NCBI RefSeq assembly: GCF_014898055.3
Contig: NW_023601104.1
Location: 84,861,106 to 84,925,105 of the forward strand
Reading direction: 5' to 3'
DNA from: Talpa occidentalis
Lineage: Eukaryota > Chordata > Mammalia > Eulipotyphla > Talpidae
Length of the DNA: 64,000 nt
A program made the position numbers and the translations under genes. Shown in pieces: positions 36,070-46,952 of the stretch. The notes below the pieces were generated by a model. It did no database searches. It was not told where the DNA came from and saw nothing but the letters and a program-made list of their open reading frames with translations. The first letter of the stretch is position 1; each line of letters starts with the position of its first letter.

Positions 36070-36180
36070 AAACTATAAGTATTTATTGAATAAATGACCA
36101 TATAAGTAGGATACTGTTATGTGTCAGGTGTTAGGTCCATATTGGGACATGAGGCAAATGAGGAGCTCATATCTTCAACT
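36070..36180 (-). mobile_element. L2 LINE 3'-end relic, antisense
   Basis: 'gtatttattgaataaatgac', 'tgtgtcaggtgttaggtcca' and 'gaggagctcatatctt' resemble reverse-complement L2 3' end. Confidence 0.5.
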
Positions 36181-36274
36181 ATTTCCATTTTTATTTGTAA
36201 GCTAAGTGGGTGGATGCAAAATGTCATAAAGGAAAAAATGTGTCAAACCACAATATTATACAATTCCAATTTAG

Positions 36275-36385
36275 AGTTCAGACTTGACAGTTTGATTTTA
36301 GGCAAGTTGCTTAATTACCTAAATTCTTGTTTTGGATGAGTAAGTTGATCTAGATGGCCTCTAAATGATCTTTCTAAGACAAGAG
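36275..36385 (+). mobile_element. MIR/MIR3 relic
   Basis: 'taggcaagttgcttaattac', 'ttgttttggatgagtaagtt' and 'gatctagatggcctctaaat' match the MIR3-like order. Confidence 0.65.
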
Positions 36386-37655
36386 GACACAATTGCAGAA
36401 GACTAAAGGGTGTGTTCTTGTTCTTGTAACTTGATCTTGCCAGTTTATCATCCTCATTTTTTGGGAATGAATACATATAAGCAATCTCTCATAGCATTAA
36501 TCCCTGGCCTGAAACACTGTTGTCATGGATATAAGAGTATAGCCCCTAGAGGAAGTTTTTTGAGGGCCCATCTTTGCCCCCAGGGTTTTTGGATATATTT
36601 TCAAGACAGTCTCAGGTTGAATTAGCATCCATCATGCCCGATGGCATTGCTTTCACTGTTACTTGGGAGAAGACAAGGTACTCTTGATTTTCCTTTTCAA
36701 AGTCCTTTGTTAAAATCCAGCAATTAACAATCCAGCAAGTGACATATCAGATAATTTTAACAGTATTAGCTTTTTCTTTATTTAGCTCACATTTGCAATA
36801 GCAGAATTGCAGGACTATCAGAATAAGGAGTCCTCTCCTACCCCTGCAAAAATAACTACTCCTTTTCCTACTAACAACTTAGGAGGAAAAAAAAAAAAAA
36901 GAAAAATTGCAGTTCTTTCCAGCTGTGTCTTTTTCTATGTGAATTTTTTTTCCACATCTGTTCTATGTTACTGAAAATATGAAAGCATTAGTTACTTAAG
37001 GAACAACAAAGTGTCAATTCAAAAAATGTTTACCACAAACCAACTGTGAGAAAGGAACTGTGATAGGTCTCTGCTTTTTTTTTTCATTTGGTTCATAAGT
37101 TAATAGCAATTTTAAATAAGGAAAATTCCAGTCAGAAATATTTGAGCCCAAACTATTATCTTATCGAGTCAAGATGTCAAATTCATCATTAATCTAAAAT
37201 GGATTCTTTCTAATTATGCAATTTTCTGTTTAGTTATTTTTCCAGCATTATCAAATGGTGAGTAAGGAAGTTCTGCCCCATGATTTTTGTTCGTTTTGGC
37301 TAACTATAATTATTTATTTTGTCTAAGTTTAATTAGATGTTAATGATGTGAATCAAAGTGACTATATCTTAAGTTTATTGTATGTCCTCAGAAAATGAAT
37401 TGATAGAGGGATATACAAAGGTCCAAGAGCCACTTATGGATTGAAGGGCTACTTCTGCTCTTTCTGAGTTCTAGAATGACTGTTGGAATAAGTGACACAT
37501 ACCAATATAACTGAAATCTATTGTTCTGCGTATGTTTGTAAATTCTTTTGTTTTAATCCAACAACTTTAGATGCGTTTTATATATATATGAAGTTTTTCT
37601 GAAAATCTATTTACATTGTTGAGAAAAAGTTTTGTCATTAGTCATTTCTATGTTT
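36386..37655. other. AT-rich intergenic DNA, nothing recognised
   Basis: A-run at about 36887-36900. No gene or repeat call made. Confidence 0.5.
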
Positions 37656-37669
37656 AAAATTTTATTGTG

Positions 37670-37981
37670 GGGCCTCCCCGGTGGCGCAGTGGTTGAGCGC
37701 TGGGTTGCAATGCTGCCCTCGGCCTCTGCGGCACCGGTTCGATCCCCGGCTGCTCCCTGGCCACCAGAGGAGGGTCCCACATGGCGCGCAGACCTCTCCT
37801 GCCGCCCACTGCTCCCCTCAGCAATGTACTTCAGTCCTTCTGCCTGCTCTGCTCCCCGCTCTGGCTCTGGTGAATTCTCTCACCCTCCCGCGCTTCTGAC
37901 TGTACCCAGTGCATGTATAAACAAAACAAACAAACAAACAAATAAATAAAACATGCCTCTATTAAAAAAAATAAAAAAAAT
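37670..37981 (+). mobile_element. tRNA-headed SINE, type A, with extended tail tag
   Basis: Starts 'gggcctccccggtggcgcag', with B-box CGGTTCGATCCCC. After 'tgcatgtataaacaaaacaa' the tail has AAATAAATAAA, then ACATGCCTCTAT, then an A-rich run. The 14-bp TSD AAAATTTTATTGTG is exact at 37656-37669 and 37982-37995. The same ATGCCTCTAT tag occurs in the copy at 63630. Confidence 0.95.
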
Positions 37982-38389
37982 AAAATTTTATTGTGTAATT
38001 TCTGATGTTCAGCTGCTTTCTGGTTAGTTGAGGTATAGATGCAGTACAATTCCAGGAATAATAAATGTTAGTTTTAATAAAACATTTAAGATGATTTCTT
38101 ATGTTTAATTGCTTCTCTCAAAAGGGTGGCTTATTAATAAATCTTATGTTGTTTCCATAGTAATTTGAAAGGAAATCAATTAATCTTTCCTCCCATATTA
38201 CTAATCTACCCCACTTGCTTTGTCTGGCGTTAAGTTTTCAGCCTTATGAAAGCATTCTTGTGTATTTTCCCTGGTATATCTGGTTATAATTCATATCAGA
38301 GAAAAAGAGAAGAGAGGACGCAGGATTTAGATTTGAATGGGAAGAGCAGTCAGAGTGCTGCAGTGGGGGCTTTGTATGTGTCAGTGTGT

Positions 38390-38462
38390 GAATGAGTGTA
38401 TATGTGTGTGGATGTGTGTGTGTGCATGCATGCGTGTGTGTGTGTGTGTGTGTGTGTGTCTA
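38390..38462. repeat. (TG)n microsatellite, interrupted
   Basis: TG/TA-rich dinucleotide tract with the purest run at 38432-38459. Confidence 0.95.
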
Positions 38463-38484
38463 TGTAGGATCTAACCCACTAATG

Positions 38485-38640
38485 ATGATGCTATATATTG
38501 ATTACCTACTCCAACCCAGGAACTTGACATCCATTTTCTCATACAAATCATGATGCAATCCTAAGATACAGTACTATTGTCATTAAAAAAAAAAAATGAA
38601 GACAAAAGATTGGAGTAACTAATGCCAAACCTAGAAAAAG
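38485..38640 (-). mobile_element. MIR SINE relic, antisense
   Basis: 'gacatccattttctcataca', 'gatgcaatcctaagatacag' and 'tactattgtcatt' match reverse-complement MIR. Confidence 0.65.
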
Positions 38641-38870
38641 AAGGAAACAACAAACATCCCATCATGTCTCTGTCATGCATCCTGCAACCTTAAAATTGAA
38701 CATTTGGCTTCCTACCTAGAAAAAATAGTAGAAAAATATGAAATAGAACTTCACCCTGAGACAAAAGTTCCTCTATAAGCTATTGATTTATGTAAGTCAA
38801 GATTTTGCTTGATCAACAAACCTCAAACTTTCTCTGTCTCATTATATTTATCATTAAGAATTAAACTTAC

Positions 38871-39196
38871 GGGCCTCCCTGGTGGTGTAGCGGTTGAACT
38901 CTGGGTTGTGAGTCTGCCCGCAGCCTCTGCAGCGCCGGTTCGATCCCCGGCTGCTCCCCGGCCACCAGAGGAGGGTCCCACATGGCGTGCAGACCTCTCC
39001 TGCTGCCCGCTGCTCCCCTCAGCAGTGTGCTTCGGTCCTTCTGCCTGCTCTCCTCCCCGCTCTGGCTCTGGTGAATTCTCTCACCCTCCCATGCTTCTGA
39101 CTGTACCCAGTGCTTGTATAAATAAATAAATAAATAAATACATACATACATACATACATACATACATACATACAAATAAATAAAATCTTAAAAAAA
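38871..39196 (+). mobile_element. tRNA-headed SINE, type A, full length with TSD and grown microsatellite
   Basis: Starts 'gggcctccctggtggtgtag', with B-box CGGTTCGATCCCC. The AAAT tail has expanded and mutated into (ATAC)n at 39139-39174. The 15-bp TSD AAGAATTAAACTTAC is exact at 38856-38870 and 39197-39211. Confidence 0.95.
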
Positions 39197-39211
39197 AAGA
39201 ATTAAACTTAC

Positions 39212-39589
39212 AAGTCCACTCTGCTTCACATAGTATCATATAAGTCAACCAAAGATGTCAACATTATTGCAATTCATTTCTATATGGCATACTTTCTTCT
39301 GCAATAATAAAGATACAGGAGGGGGACATAAGAGAAGGGACAGAGAGATCTTTTCATGGAGAGATGATACACAGTAGAACTGATTATATGAACATGCTGC
39401 AAAAAATGGTCTTTGTTTAAAAAGAATCAAAAAAGTGTTATTAAAGATGCCATAATATAATATATAATGTATTATTTAAAAATATAAGAATCTTTAACTT
39501 GTAGCAGAGTTATTGAAATTACACCATTCCTATTTATAGCACTTTTATACTTACACCAGAACAGTGGATACATGGTACAAATTTAGTTC
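39212..39589. other. AT-rich intergenic DNA, nothing recognised
   Basis: No feature recognised. Confidence 0.5.
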
Positions 39590-39680
39590 AACTTTTTTAG
39601 TTGCAATATAATTGACATATAACATTATAGTAGTTTCAACTATAGAACATAATTACTCAATACCTGTATTCACAGCTCTT
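39590..39680 (-). mobile_element. L1 3' UTR scrap, antisense
   Basis: 'tgcaatataattgacatata' followed by 'acattatagtagtttcaac' is a recognisable reverse-complement old L1 3' UTR phrase. Confidence 0.55.
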
Positions 39681-39704
39681 TTTATTTCACTTCATGACCT
39701 AAAA

Positions 39705-40001
39705 TCATCCTTGACTTACTATGGCGTTACATCTTAAAACCCATCATGATAACCCCACTAAGACATAATCAGAACACATATTTACTTACAGTTCGGCTAA
39801 ATTATCTTATACAATGATTAAAAAATGTTGAATGAATCATGTAATTTATTAAATATTATATTGCACTCTACAATATTTAATATACACAGCTGAAAGCACA
39901 TTGGGCCTGAATAATGTTTGTTCTGAATGGTCATCACTTTGGCATAATTATAAAGTTTAAAAACATCCTTAATCAATCCATCATAAGTTAGGGACCATCT
40001 G
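39705..40001. mobile_element. Tigger-like non-autonomous DNA transposon
   Basis: The left end 'catccttgacttactatggc' and right end 'ccatcataagttagggacca' are imperfect inverted repeats of the type seen in a mammalian DNA transposon with TTACGATGG-like ends. Internal phrases 'cagttcggctaaattatctt' and 'gttgaatgaatcatgtaatt' keep the expected order. Assignment to the Tigger (Tc/mariner) group is from memory. Confidence 0.65.
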
Positions 40002-40689
40002 AAATCACATACAACTGACATTTTCTGCCCCAGTCTTATCAATAAGTGATTAATGAAGTCAGTCTTGCTTCCAACCCAAAAATCTTTAAACACAGAAATG
40101 GTTTGATATATTTCAGTGTACCACTGCTTAGGGAAAAATTAAATGTATCTCATTCTTAATCAGGACCTCTCCTGCAAATCCAGAGTAACAGGAAATACAG
40201 ACCATACTCTGAGTTTCTGTCTAAGCTAGAAGAGATGCTGTGACTTAATGCAACAACAGAGGGCTATTGATACAATCATAATGATGTCATTTTAATTTTG
40301 CTGATTATCAATGAAACTTTATCTAGGCAATTCATTAAAATATAATGTAAACCAAATCCAATAGTCAATAAAAATATTCATAAAACAATATTATAATAGC
40401 TGTTGCATTTCAAAGGACTCTTTCATACTGTATGGAAAAAAGTAAGATTCTTTAAAATAGCTTTTTAGAGAGAACATTTCTTTCTTTAGTGGTATTGCTT
40501 AATTACCATGAAGCTTCCAACAAATCTATTTCAGGATTGTTTTTCCCTGATCCAAAAGTTATCTGCAAAGTAAGAAGTTAATTTCCAAGAGGGAAACTGA
40601 AGGGATAAAATCCTACCATGGTATTCATCTATATTATCATTTAATATCTAGAGAAAAATATCAGAAAATTCAACATCAAATTAAAATCT
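40002..40689. other. AT-rich intergenic DNA, nothing recognised
   Basis: No feature recognised. Confidence 0.5.
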
Positions 40690-40700
40690 CTGTTCATCGT

Positions 40701-41013
40701 TGTCTTGTTCTGAGTCCACACTGGGTCAGTTCTGGGTGGTACACTGAAGAGACTCAGGGGCAAGATTTGGAGGCGAGCCAGTTCAAAGAGAGCAAAAGTC
40801 ACATACGTCATCACCAAACTTTTAAATCTTATAACCTCTCTGGTTCACCTGATTCCCAGCAGATACCCTGTCCTTAGGTTGTCAGGGGATGGAGAATGTT
40901 CTGGAGGGAAAGTGGTGCTTGCGACCTGGTGAGGCTGCCCAGAGGGCTAGAAGCACAGGCTCAGCCAGGCCTGCCAAGTCTCCAACAGCAATGCCATGCT
41001 CTAACTCTGCGAC
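40701..41013 (-). repeat. Possible LTR-like element, antisense
   Basis: A ~313-bp less AT-rich block bounded by TG (40701) and CA (41013). On the minus strand it has a TATA-like 'gaggttataagatt', and a CRE-like TACGTCA lies near 40805. No convincing TSD was found, and no viral coding remnant adjoins. Confidence 0.35.
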
Positions 41014-41089
41014 AATGACAGTTCAATGAATTTGTGGGGGTTTTATGCAGGAAGATTGGTATTAATTGTTCTCTATGTTTATTCCCTTT

Positions 41090-41353
41090 TTTTTTAAGAT
41101 TTCTTTATTTATGCACACAAGAACTGGGGTACAGGTTAGAGGTGTGGAGGGTGAGAGGATTCACCAGAGACAGAGTGGGGAACAGAACAGGCAGATGGAC
41201 CAAAAACACTGCTGAGGGGAGCAGCGGACGAGTCGGGAGAAATCTTCTGTACCATGTGGGTTGCTCCCTGGCTGGGGATCAAACTCATGCTGCAGTTGCT
41301 GCAGATAGCTTCATAGTGCTGTGTCTTAAACCCTTGCACCACCAGGGAGGCCC
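41090..41353 (-). mobile_element. tRNA-headed SINE, type C, full length with TSD
   Basis: Antisense copy from 'ttttttaagatttctttatt' to 'ttgcaccaccagggaggccc'. The 14-bp TSD TGTTTATTCCCTTT is exact at 41076-41089 and 41354-41367. Confidence 0.94.
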
Positions 41354-41367
41354 TGTTTATTCCCTTT

Positions 41368-43361
41368 AATATTTACAGCTATAGGCCGTGACTTTACAAC
41401 TACAGAGGCTCTAGAAAAATATACCCAAGAATTTCTCCCATGATTTCAAATTAAGTCAGTTTTAAACTCATTCAGTAACTAAATATGCAATATGCAAACA
41501 TACATGATTTTATAATGAAAAGTCAGAAAATACTCATATAGAATTACTAAAAAGAGTGTATTTAGCAGCCTTGTATACAGACACTGAGTGCAGGAAAAAA
41601 GAATAAATATATAATACAAAAATAACAAAAGCAGACAAATTCTTACCCCATAGTATCATAGCTGAAATTATTTAAGAATGTTCTGATTAACAACATAGAA
41701 ATAAATACAATCAGAAAAAAATGTAGAAAATTAGTTATTGTAGTTGCTAAAACTGATGCATTTACCTGAAAAAAAATTAAACATTGCAATTTGTAATCAT
41801 TTGTAAATTTTGTAATGAGAATTTCCTGTTAGTGTTTTGTGTTACTTGACTGATTGAATTCAGTTCATACTATTAGGTGAAAATATAATATTTAGTAAAA
41901 CAAAACATGCCTCTCTTTTAATATACTGGCCAGAAATTCCCTTACCATCACCCAATGTAATATATTATACTTCATCAGAACTTTGTTAGCTTATTATCCA
42001 TTTCTCTGACATTTTCATTTTAAGAGTAATTCTACAATTAATTTCACAATTTTAGCATAATGCCTAAATTAGTATCATGTGTTTTACTTTTAATGTTTAA
42101 AATAAGCTAAAAAGATTTGAAAAATTGCAGTTTCATTTGCACAAAACATCACATTGTATAGTTGTACATACTCTTCATGTTCATGTTATTCTCTAGCTAA
42201 ATCATTCTTGAAAACAAAATCAGAATGACCTAGTATCCATACACGGTAATTAATCTGAAAGTTCCTGAAGAATTTTCAGTGTTCTCTACTTTGCTTACTA
42301 AGATTATAGAAATATGTTATTAAAAATCATGATAATGAAGACATTAGGCTTAAATTCAATACCTAAATGGAGACAGATTATCACAGCAGGTAATTAAATC
42401 TGTGTTTTGCTCCAGGCGCTGAGAATGGGTGTTTCTATTTGATACCAGCTTTATAACAACTGTCAATATCCAGTGGTTTTCTTTGAAAATTCAGAGTTGA
42501 TGTCAAGTAAAAATAAATGCAAATGTAAGTCATGAATTCTTGGACCTTAGTAATTTTCTTATGTAACTAAGAAAGCACATACAGAAGATATTTTACAGGA
42601 GTGTGCCTGAGAGCATGCCTGCTCATAAAATGTACAAATAGAAAACTTTATATTTATGTCTCATGGGAAGAAACAAGGAAAAATTTCAAATTCAAATTTA
42701 AACAGAAGGTCAGCTTTGTGTTTCTCATTAAATCAGGTGCTTTCAACAGTTTTTTTTTTTAGTAGAAGGAAACAGACATGAAAAGAAAAGACACCATAGA
42801 TAAATTGAGATTCGGTAACTATAAGTAGAGCCAACCCAGAAAAAGTAGCCTTTAATGAATCTAAAGACTGTTACCATATTTTCTAAATTCTATGAATTCA
42901 AAGTTTTTGATGTGCTAATGATTTACAACAGCTTTTTAGACACCCCAGAGCATAATATTAAATAAGAACATTTATGTTAAAATGTGTCTTTAGAAAATGA
43001 AAAAAAAATAAAGATCTTAGATATACAGGAAAAATGAAAAAGAGAAACTAATTTAATGGAAAATAGAATATTGCCCTCATGCTATATCATAAAGTTAATT
43101 TAGAAATCATACATTCATGTACACTGAAGTGATGTACAGGGATAACAGAATTATGAGTGGAAATATATTTAAGGCTTGAGGAATGGCAATTCGGTAAAAC
43201 AGATCAATGACTGTCAATGGGATAACCATTGATAAATACCAACAGTGCGGTTTTAATGCTGTGCTTGCTCCTTAGGGCGTTTTACAAAACATGCGAGTGA
43301 GCCAAAGGTAGAAGCCATTGTTCTATTCTACTGCTCCATCTATACTGAGTTCTCTTCCTGT
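41368..43361. other. Long AT-rich stretch without recognised features
   Basis: About 2 kb, no confident repeat or coding signal. Confidence 0.5.
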
Positions 43362-43740
43362 GACAGTTAAGTTTATGTGTCAGTTTGACTGACCACAATA
43401 TGCTTAAATTAACATTACTCCTGTGTGTGTCAGTGGGGATGTTTGGATGAGATTAGCATTTGAACTGATAGACTCAGTAAAATAGATCATTTTCACTAAT
43501 GTGGGTAGGCACCATTAAATCCATTTGAGGCCTTGAAAAGAATCAAAGGCAGAAGAAAGAAGATGTTGCCCCATATTTCTGCCTAATTACTGGAGTTGAT
43601 ATATCTCATCTTCTCCTGTCCTTGAACCAGAATTTATAACATAGGTGGTCCTGTTCACAAGCCCTCACAATTGGATTTTTCTGGGTCTCCTGTTGGCAAA
43701 CATTGCTTGGTTTAGGTTGTACACGTTTTTTCTGGAGATC
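43362..43740 (+). repeat. Old interspersed repeat, LTR-like family not assigned
   Basis: 'ttatgtgtcagtttgactga', 'gggatgtttggatgagatta', 'gcatttgaactgatagactc' and 'aatgtgggtaggcaccatta' occur in the order of a widespread mammalian repeat I recognise but cannot confidently name. The later part, including 'ctgggtctcctgttggcaaa', fits less well. Confidence 0.55.
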
Positions 43741-44309
43741 CCTAAAAAACTTCTCCAATCCAAAGGCACTTTGTATGCTTTGCAAAGAAGCACAAATTCC
43801 TGACACAAGACACAATAGCTTACTAGTCATGGTCCTTGATAAGCATTGGATTATCACCAGTTTTCTAGAATTTTGTTAATTTTGGAGAATTTGCTAATAT
43901 TCTCTTATAGTGTCATACATAGTGTGGATTTTTTTTTTTTTGTTCTTTTGTCCATAGTACTTACTAGGATTTCCACTGAGATGAACTTTTCCTATTTTTT
44001 GTCTACCTCTAGATCTTTATTTGTATATGTACAAAAAGAACTAAGTAAATGATTCAAGTAATGATGATTTTCCCAAATCAAAAATTCTCTTTATATTCTC
44101 AGTGACTCATTATTTTCCCTAACTCAGAATTTTTGAAATGTTGTTCTGATTTATTCTCAGTTTTGTTTAATATTCTGAATCCTTTGAATAGTTTTAATTT
44201 CTTCCTGTAACCATAATACCAATTTTGTATATAATTTGAGAGATTACTGGGAACAAGCAATGGGGAATAATTTCTTTGCTTTGATTTTATGTAACTCATT
44301 CTAAATTTT
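43741..44309. other. AT-rich intergenic DNA, nothing recognised
   Basis: No feature recognised. Confidence 0.45.
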
Positions 44310-44980
44310 AATTTCTGTACAGTATGGAGGTTTCAAAATATTGAAAATGGCTCTACTGTGTAATCTAGCAAGGCTGCTCTTAGATATATCAAACTGAAGA
44401 TTATAAAAACACTAATTCAAATGGGTATATATGCTCCTATGGTCATTACAACAATATTTATAATACTTAAACTATAGAAACAGCCTAAATGCCCAAGGAC
44501 AAAAGAGTGGAGCAGAAAAATATGGAATACATACACACACACATACATGTAAACATACATATGCATACAATGGAATAGTACTCAGCCATAAAAACAAAAA
44601 CATGAACTATTGTCACTTGAAACAACATAGATGTAACTGGGGAGGATGATGCTAGATGAAATTAGAAGGAAAAAGACAAATACAGTATATTCTCAATTTT
44701 ATGTGGAATATAGAGAAACAAAGGGTCAGTCAAAACCAAATCAATAGTAAGCTCTTTACATTTAACTGCTAAACTGAGACAACCAGAGATGGAGGGTGGC
44801 ACAGTGGGAGTTGGGGAAGGGAGAGGCCAAAAAGGACATGGTGGAAGATTGTTGGGGCACTGGTGATGGCAGGATGTAAAAATATATGTTTTTAGAGGTT
44901 TGAAACTATAACCCCTGAGGCAGGTACAAACATGTAAACCTATTTTAGTTCAATAAACATATTTCGGAAAGAAAAAAATT
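44310..44980 (+). mobile_element. L1 3' end (ORF2 C-terminus, 3' UTR, poly-A), sense
   Basis: 'cagtatggaggtttcaaaat', 'aaacactaattcaaatgggt', 'gaatagtactcagccataaa' and 'acaaatacagtatattctca' are L1 ORF2 C-terminal text in sense orientation. A G-rich 3' UTR and an AATAAA-containing end near 44953 follow. This is a 5'-truncated insertion with frequent lesions. A SINE sits just downstream. Confidence 0.85.
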
Positions 44981-45007
44981 TGGTTTCTTAAAAGTTACCA
45001 ACATGCA

Positions 45008-45315
45008 GGAACTCCCTGGTGGCACAAGGGGTTAAAATGCAACCTAGGGCCTCCCTGGTGGCATAAGAGGTTAAGCACCACACAATGAAGCAATCCCAAG
45101 CCTCTCCAGCATGAGTTTGATCCCTAGCTGGCCAGGAACAACCCACATGGTGCAGCAGACCCCTCCTGACTCACCTGCTTCTCCCCTCAGCAGTGTACTT
45201 CAATCAATCTGCCTGTTTTGTTCCCCACTGTCTCTGGTGAATCCTCTCACCCCCTGCATCTCTTGCCTGTACCCTGTTCTATATGCATAAATAAACAAAT
45301 CTTTGGGAAAAAAAT
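45008..45315 (+). mobile_element. tRNA-headed SINE, type C, with duplicated 5' head
   Basis: The insertion starts with a partial head 'ggaactccctggtggcacaa' plus 'ggggttaaaatgcaacctag' and then restarts with a complete SINE 'ggcctccctggtggcataag'. It ends 'tgcataaataaacaaatctt'. One exact 13-bp TSD TTACCAACATGCA (44995-45007 and 45316-45328) encloses both parts, so they integrated together. Confidence 0.93.
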
Positions 45316-45328
45316 TTACCAACATGCA

Positions 45329-46304
45329 CCTTTGAACTTTTTGAAAAATCGAGTTGAGAGGAATTTCTTAAAATTATTAATGAAAGATTTGTTTATAGAG
45401 CTTAGATATAATATCACTGATAGGTTTAAAAAAATTGCAATCTACCTAGGATTGTTCTAATTTTCCTTGGGAGAACATATAGGAGTTATTCAACTTGGGG
45501 ATATAAAATAAAAATGAGGTTATTTATTACATACTGTGCTTCAGATCACTAATATAAATCATATCTATACTTTACATACCTTCTTGAATTAGCAAAATAA
45601 AGATAATTGGGTCATACTTTATGTGTAAATGACACTACATCCCAGTAATCAAACCTCAAATGTTATCATTTTGCTCATTGAACACTATCCTCTTATGATT
45701 AATTATATCCATACATATCGATATAGATATAATTAACATTAAAAATAAAACATTTTCATTTAGTAGAATACATATTTTACAAAGATACTTACAATGAAAT
45801 TACATTTTGAATAGATCTTTGAAAGTAGTTTGTTGTGTGTTCTTATTTTTGTGAAAAATGGCATCTATGGTATCCAGGCCAAATAAGGCCTATATCAAGA
45901 TATTGGAATAATTGATATAAGTTTAGAAATGAAACACCAAATGTCTACATTCCATGTTCTGTCCAAATCTGTGATATGCATTGGAAATCAACTTACATCA
46001 ACATATCTACATGCAAATTGAAATTAAACTACTTCCAAGTAAGAATTGCCTTTTGACTTGACTATCAGAACAAAAAATAAAATCATGCTTACTTATACTT
46101 TTTGGCTTTTCCCCTCCCCCAGTGTTTGCAGATTCATTTTTATATAATGTTATAAAATGGAAAACCACTTAATTTTACAAAAATTTGACATGTACTCTGA
46201 TATGTACGCTTGAAGCAATTTATATCTATTTACATTTACCAACCTGAGCACATAATATTTGAGAATCATTTCATTGAACATTGGAGTCAAAGTGAAGTTA
46301 GACT
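45329..46304. other. AT-rich intergenic DNA with one hairpin
   Basis: No gene or dispersed repeat recognised; see the inverted repeat at 45699-45736. Confidence 0.5.
45699..45736. repeat. Inverted repeat with perfect 11-bp arms
   Basis: TTAATTATATC (45699-45709) and GATATAATTAA (45726-45736) flank a 16-nt loop that itself contains the palindrome TATCGATA. Confidence 0.6.
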
Positions 46305-46420
46305 TTGTGTTTCATTGAGTCATTTTGTCCAAAGTGCTAGACGTCAGAGATTCCATGGTGAATAAGACATAGTTCCTAGAGTTTACAGTGGTATATGGTT
46401 GTAAAAAACATAAATAATGA
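46305..46420 (-). mobile_element. L2 LINE 3'-end relic, antisense
   Basis: 'ccaaagtgctagacgtcaga', 'gattccatggtgaataagac' and 'atagttcctagagtttaca' match reverse-complement L2 3' end. Confidence 0.6.
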
Positions 46421-46670
46421 AAACCTGCAAATTATAATTAGTTCAAGTTAAATTTAAAATAAGCTTACATGAACTAGAGCCAGACGCTGGAGAATGGGTA
46501 AGCTGCATTAGAGAATAACCCAAGGAACTTTATGATTTATGGGAAAGTAATAACCAGGGACTCAGTATGCCTGGTGTGCTCTCATATCCCTAATGCCTTG
46601 CAGAGTAAATGGTCCATAGTAGCACTCAATCAATATTTACAAACTGAATGGGTGTATGGGATATACTTTT

Positions 46671-46937
46671 TTTTTTTAAGATTTATTTTATTTATACAAG
46701 AACTGGGGTACAGGCCAGATGCGTGGAAGGGTGAGAGGATTCACCAGAGACAAAGTGGGGGACAGAACAGGCAGAGTGACGAAATACACTGCTGAGGGGA
46801 GCAGTGGGCGAGACAGGAGAGGTCTGTTTGCCCTGTGGGTTGCTCTGAGGCGGGCGGGGATCGAACCGGTACTACCGATGCTGCGGACAGCTTCACAGTG
46901 CGGCGCTCAACCGCCTGCTGCCACCAGGGAGGCCCGA
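46671..46937 (-). mobile_element. tRNA-headed SINE, type B, full length with TSD
   Basis: Antisense copy with 'cactgctgaggggagcagtg' and B-box complement 'gggatcgaaccggt'. The 15-bp TSD ATGGGATATACTTTT is at 46656-46670 and 46938-46952. Confidence 0.93.
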
Positions 46938-46952
46938 ATGGGATATACTTTT

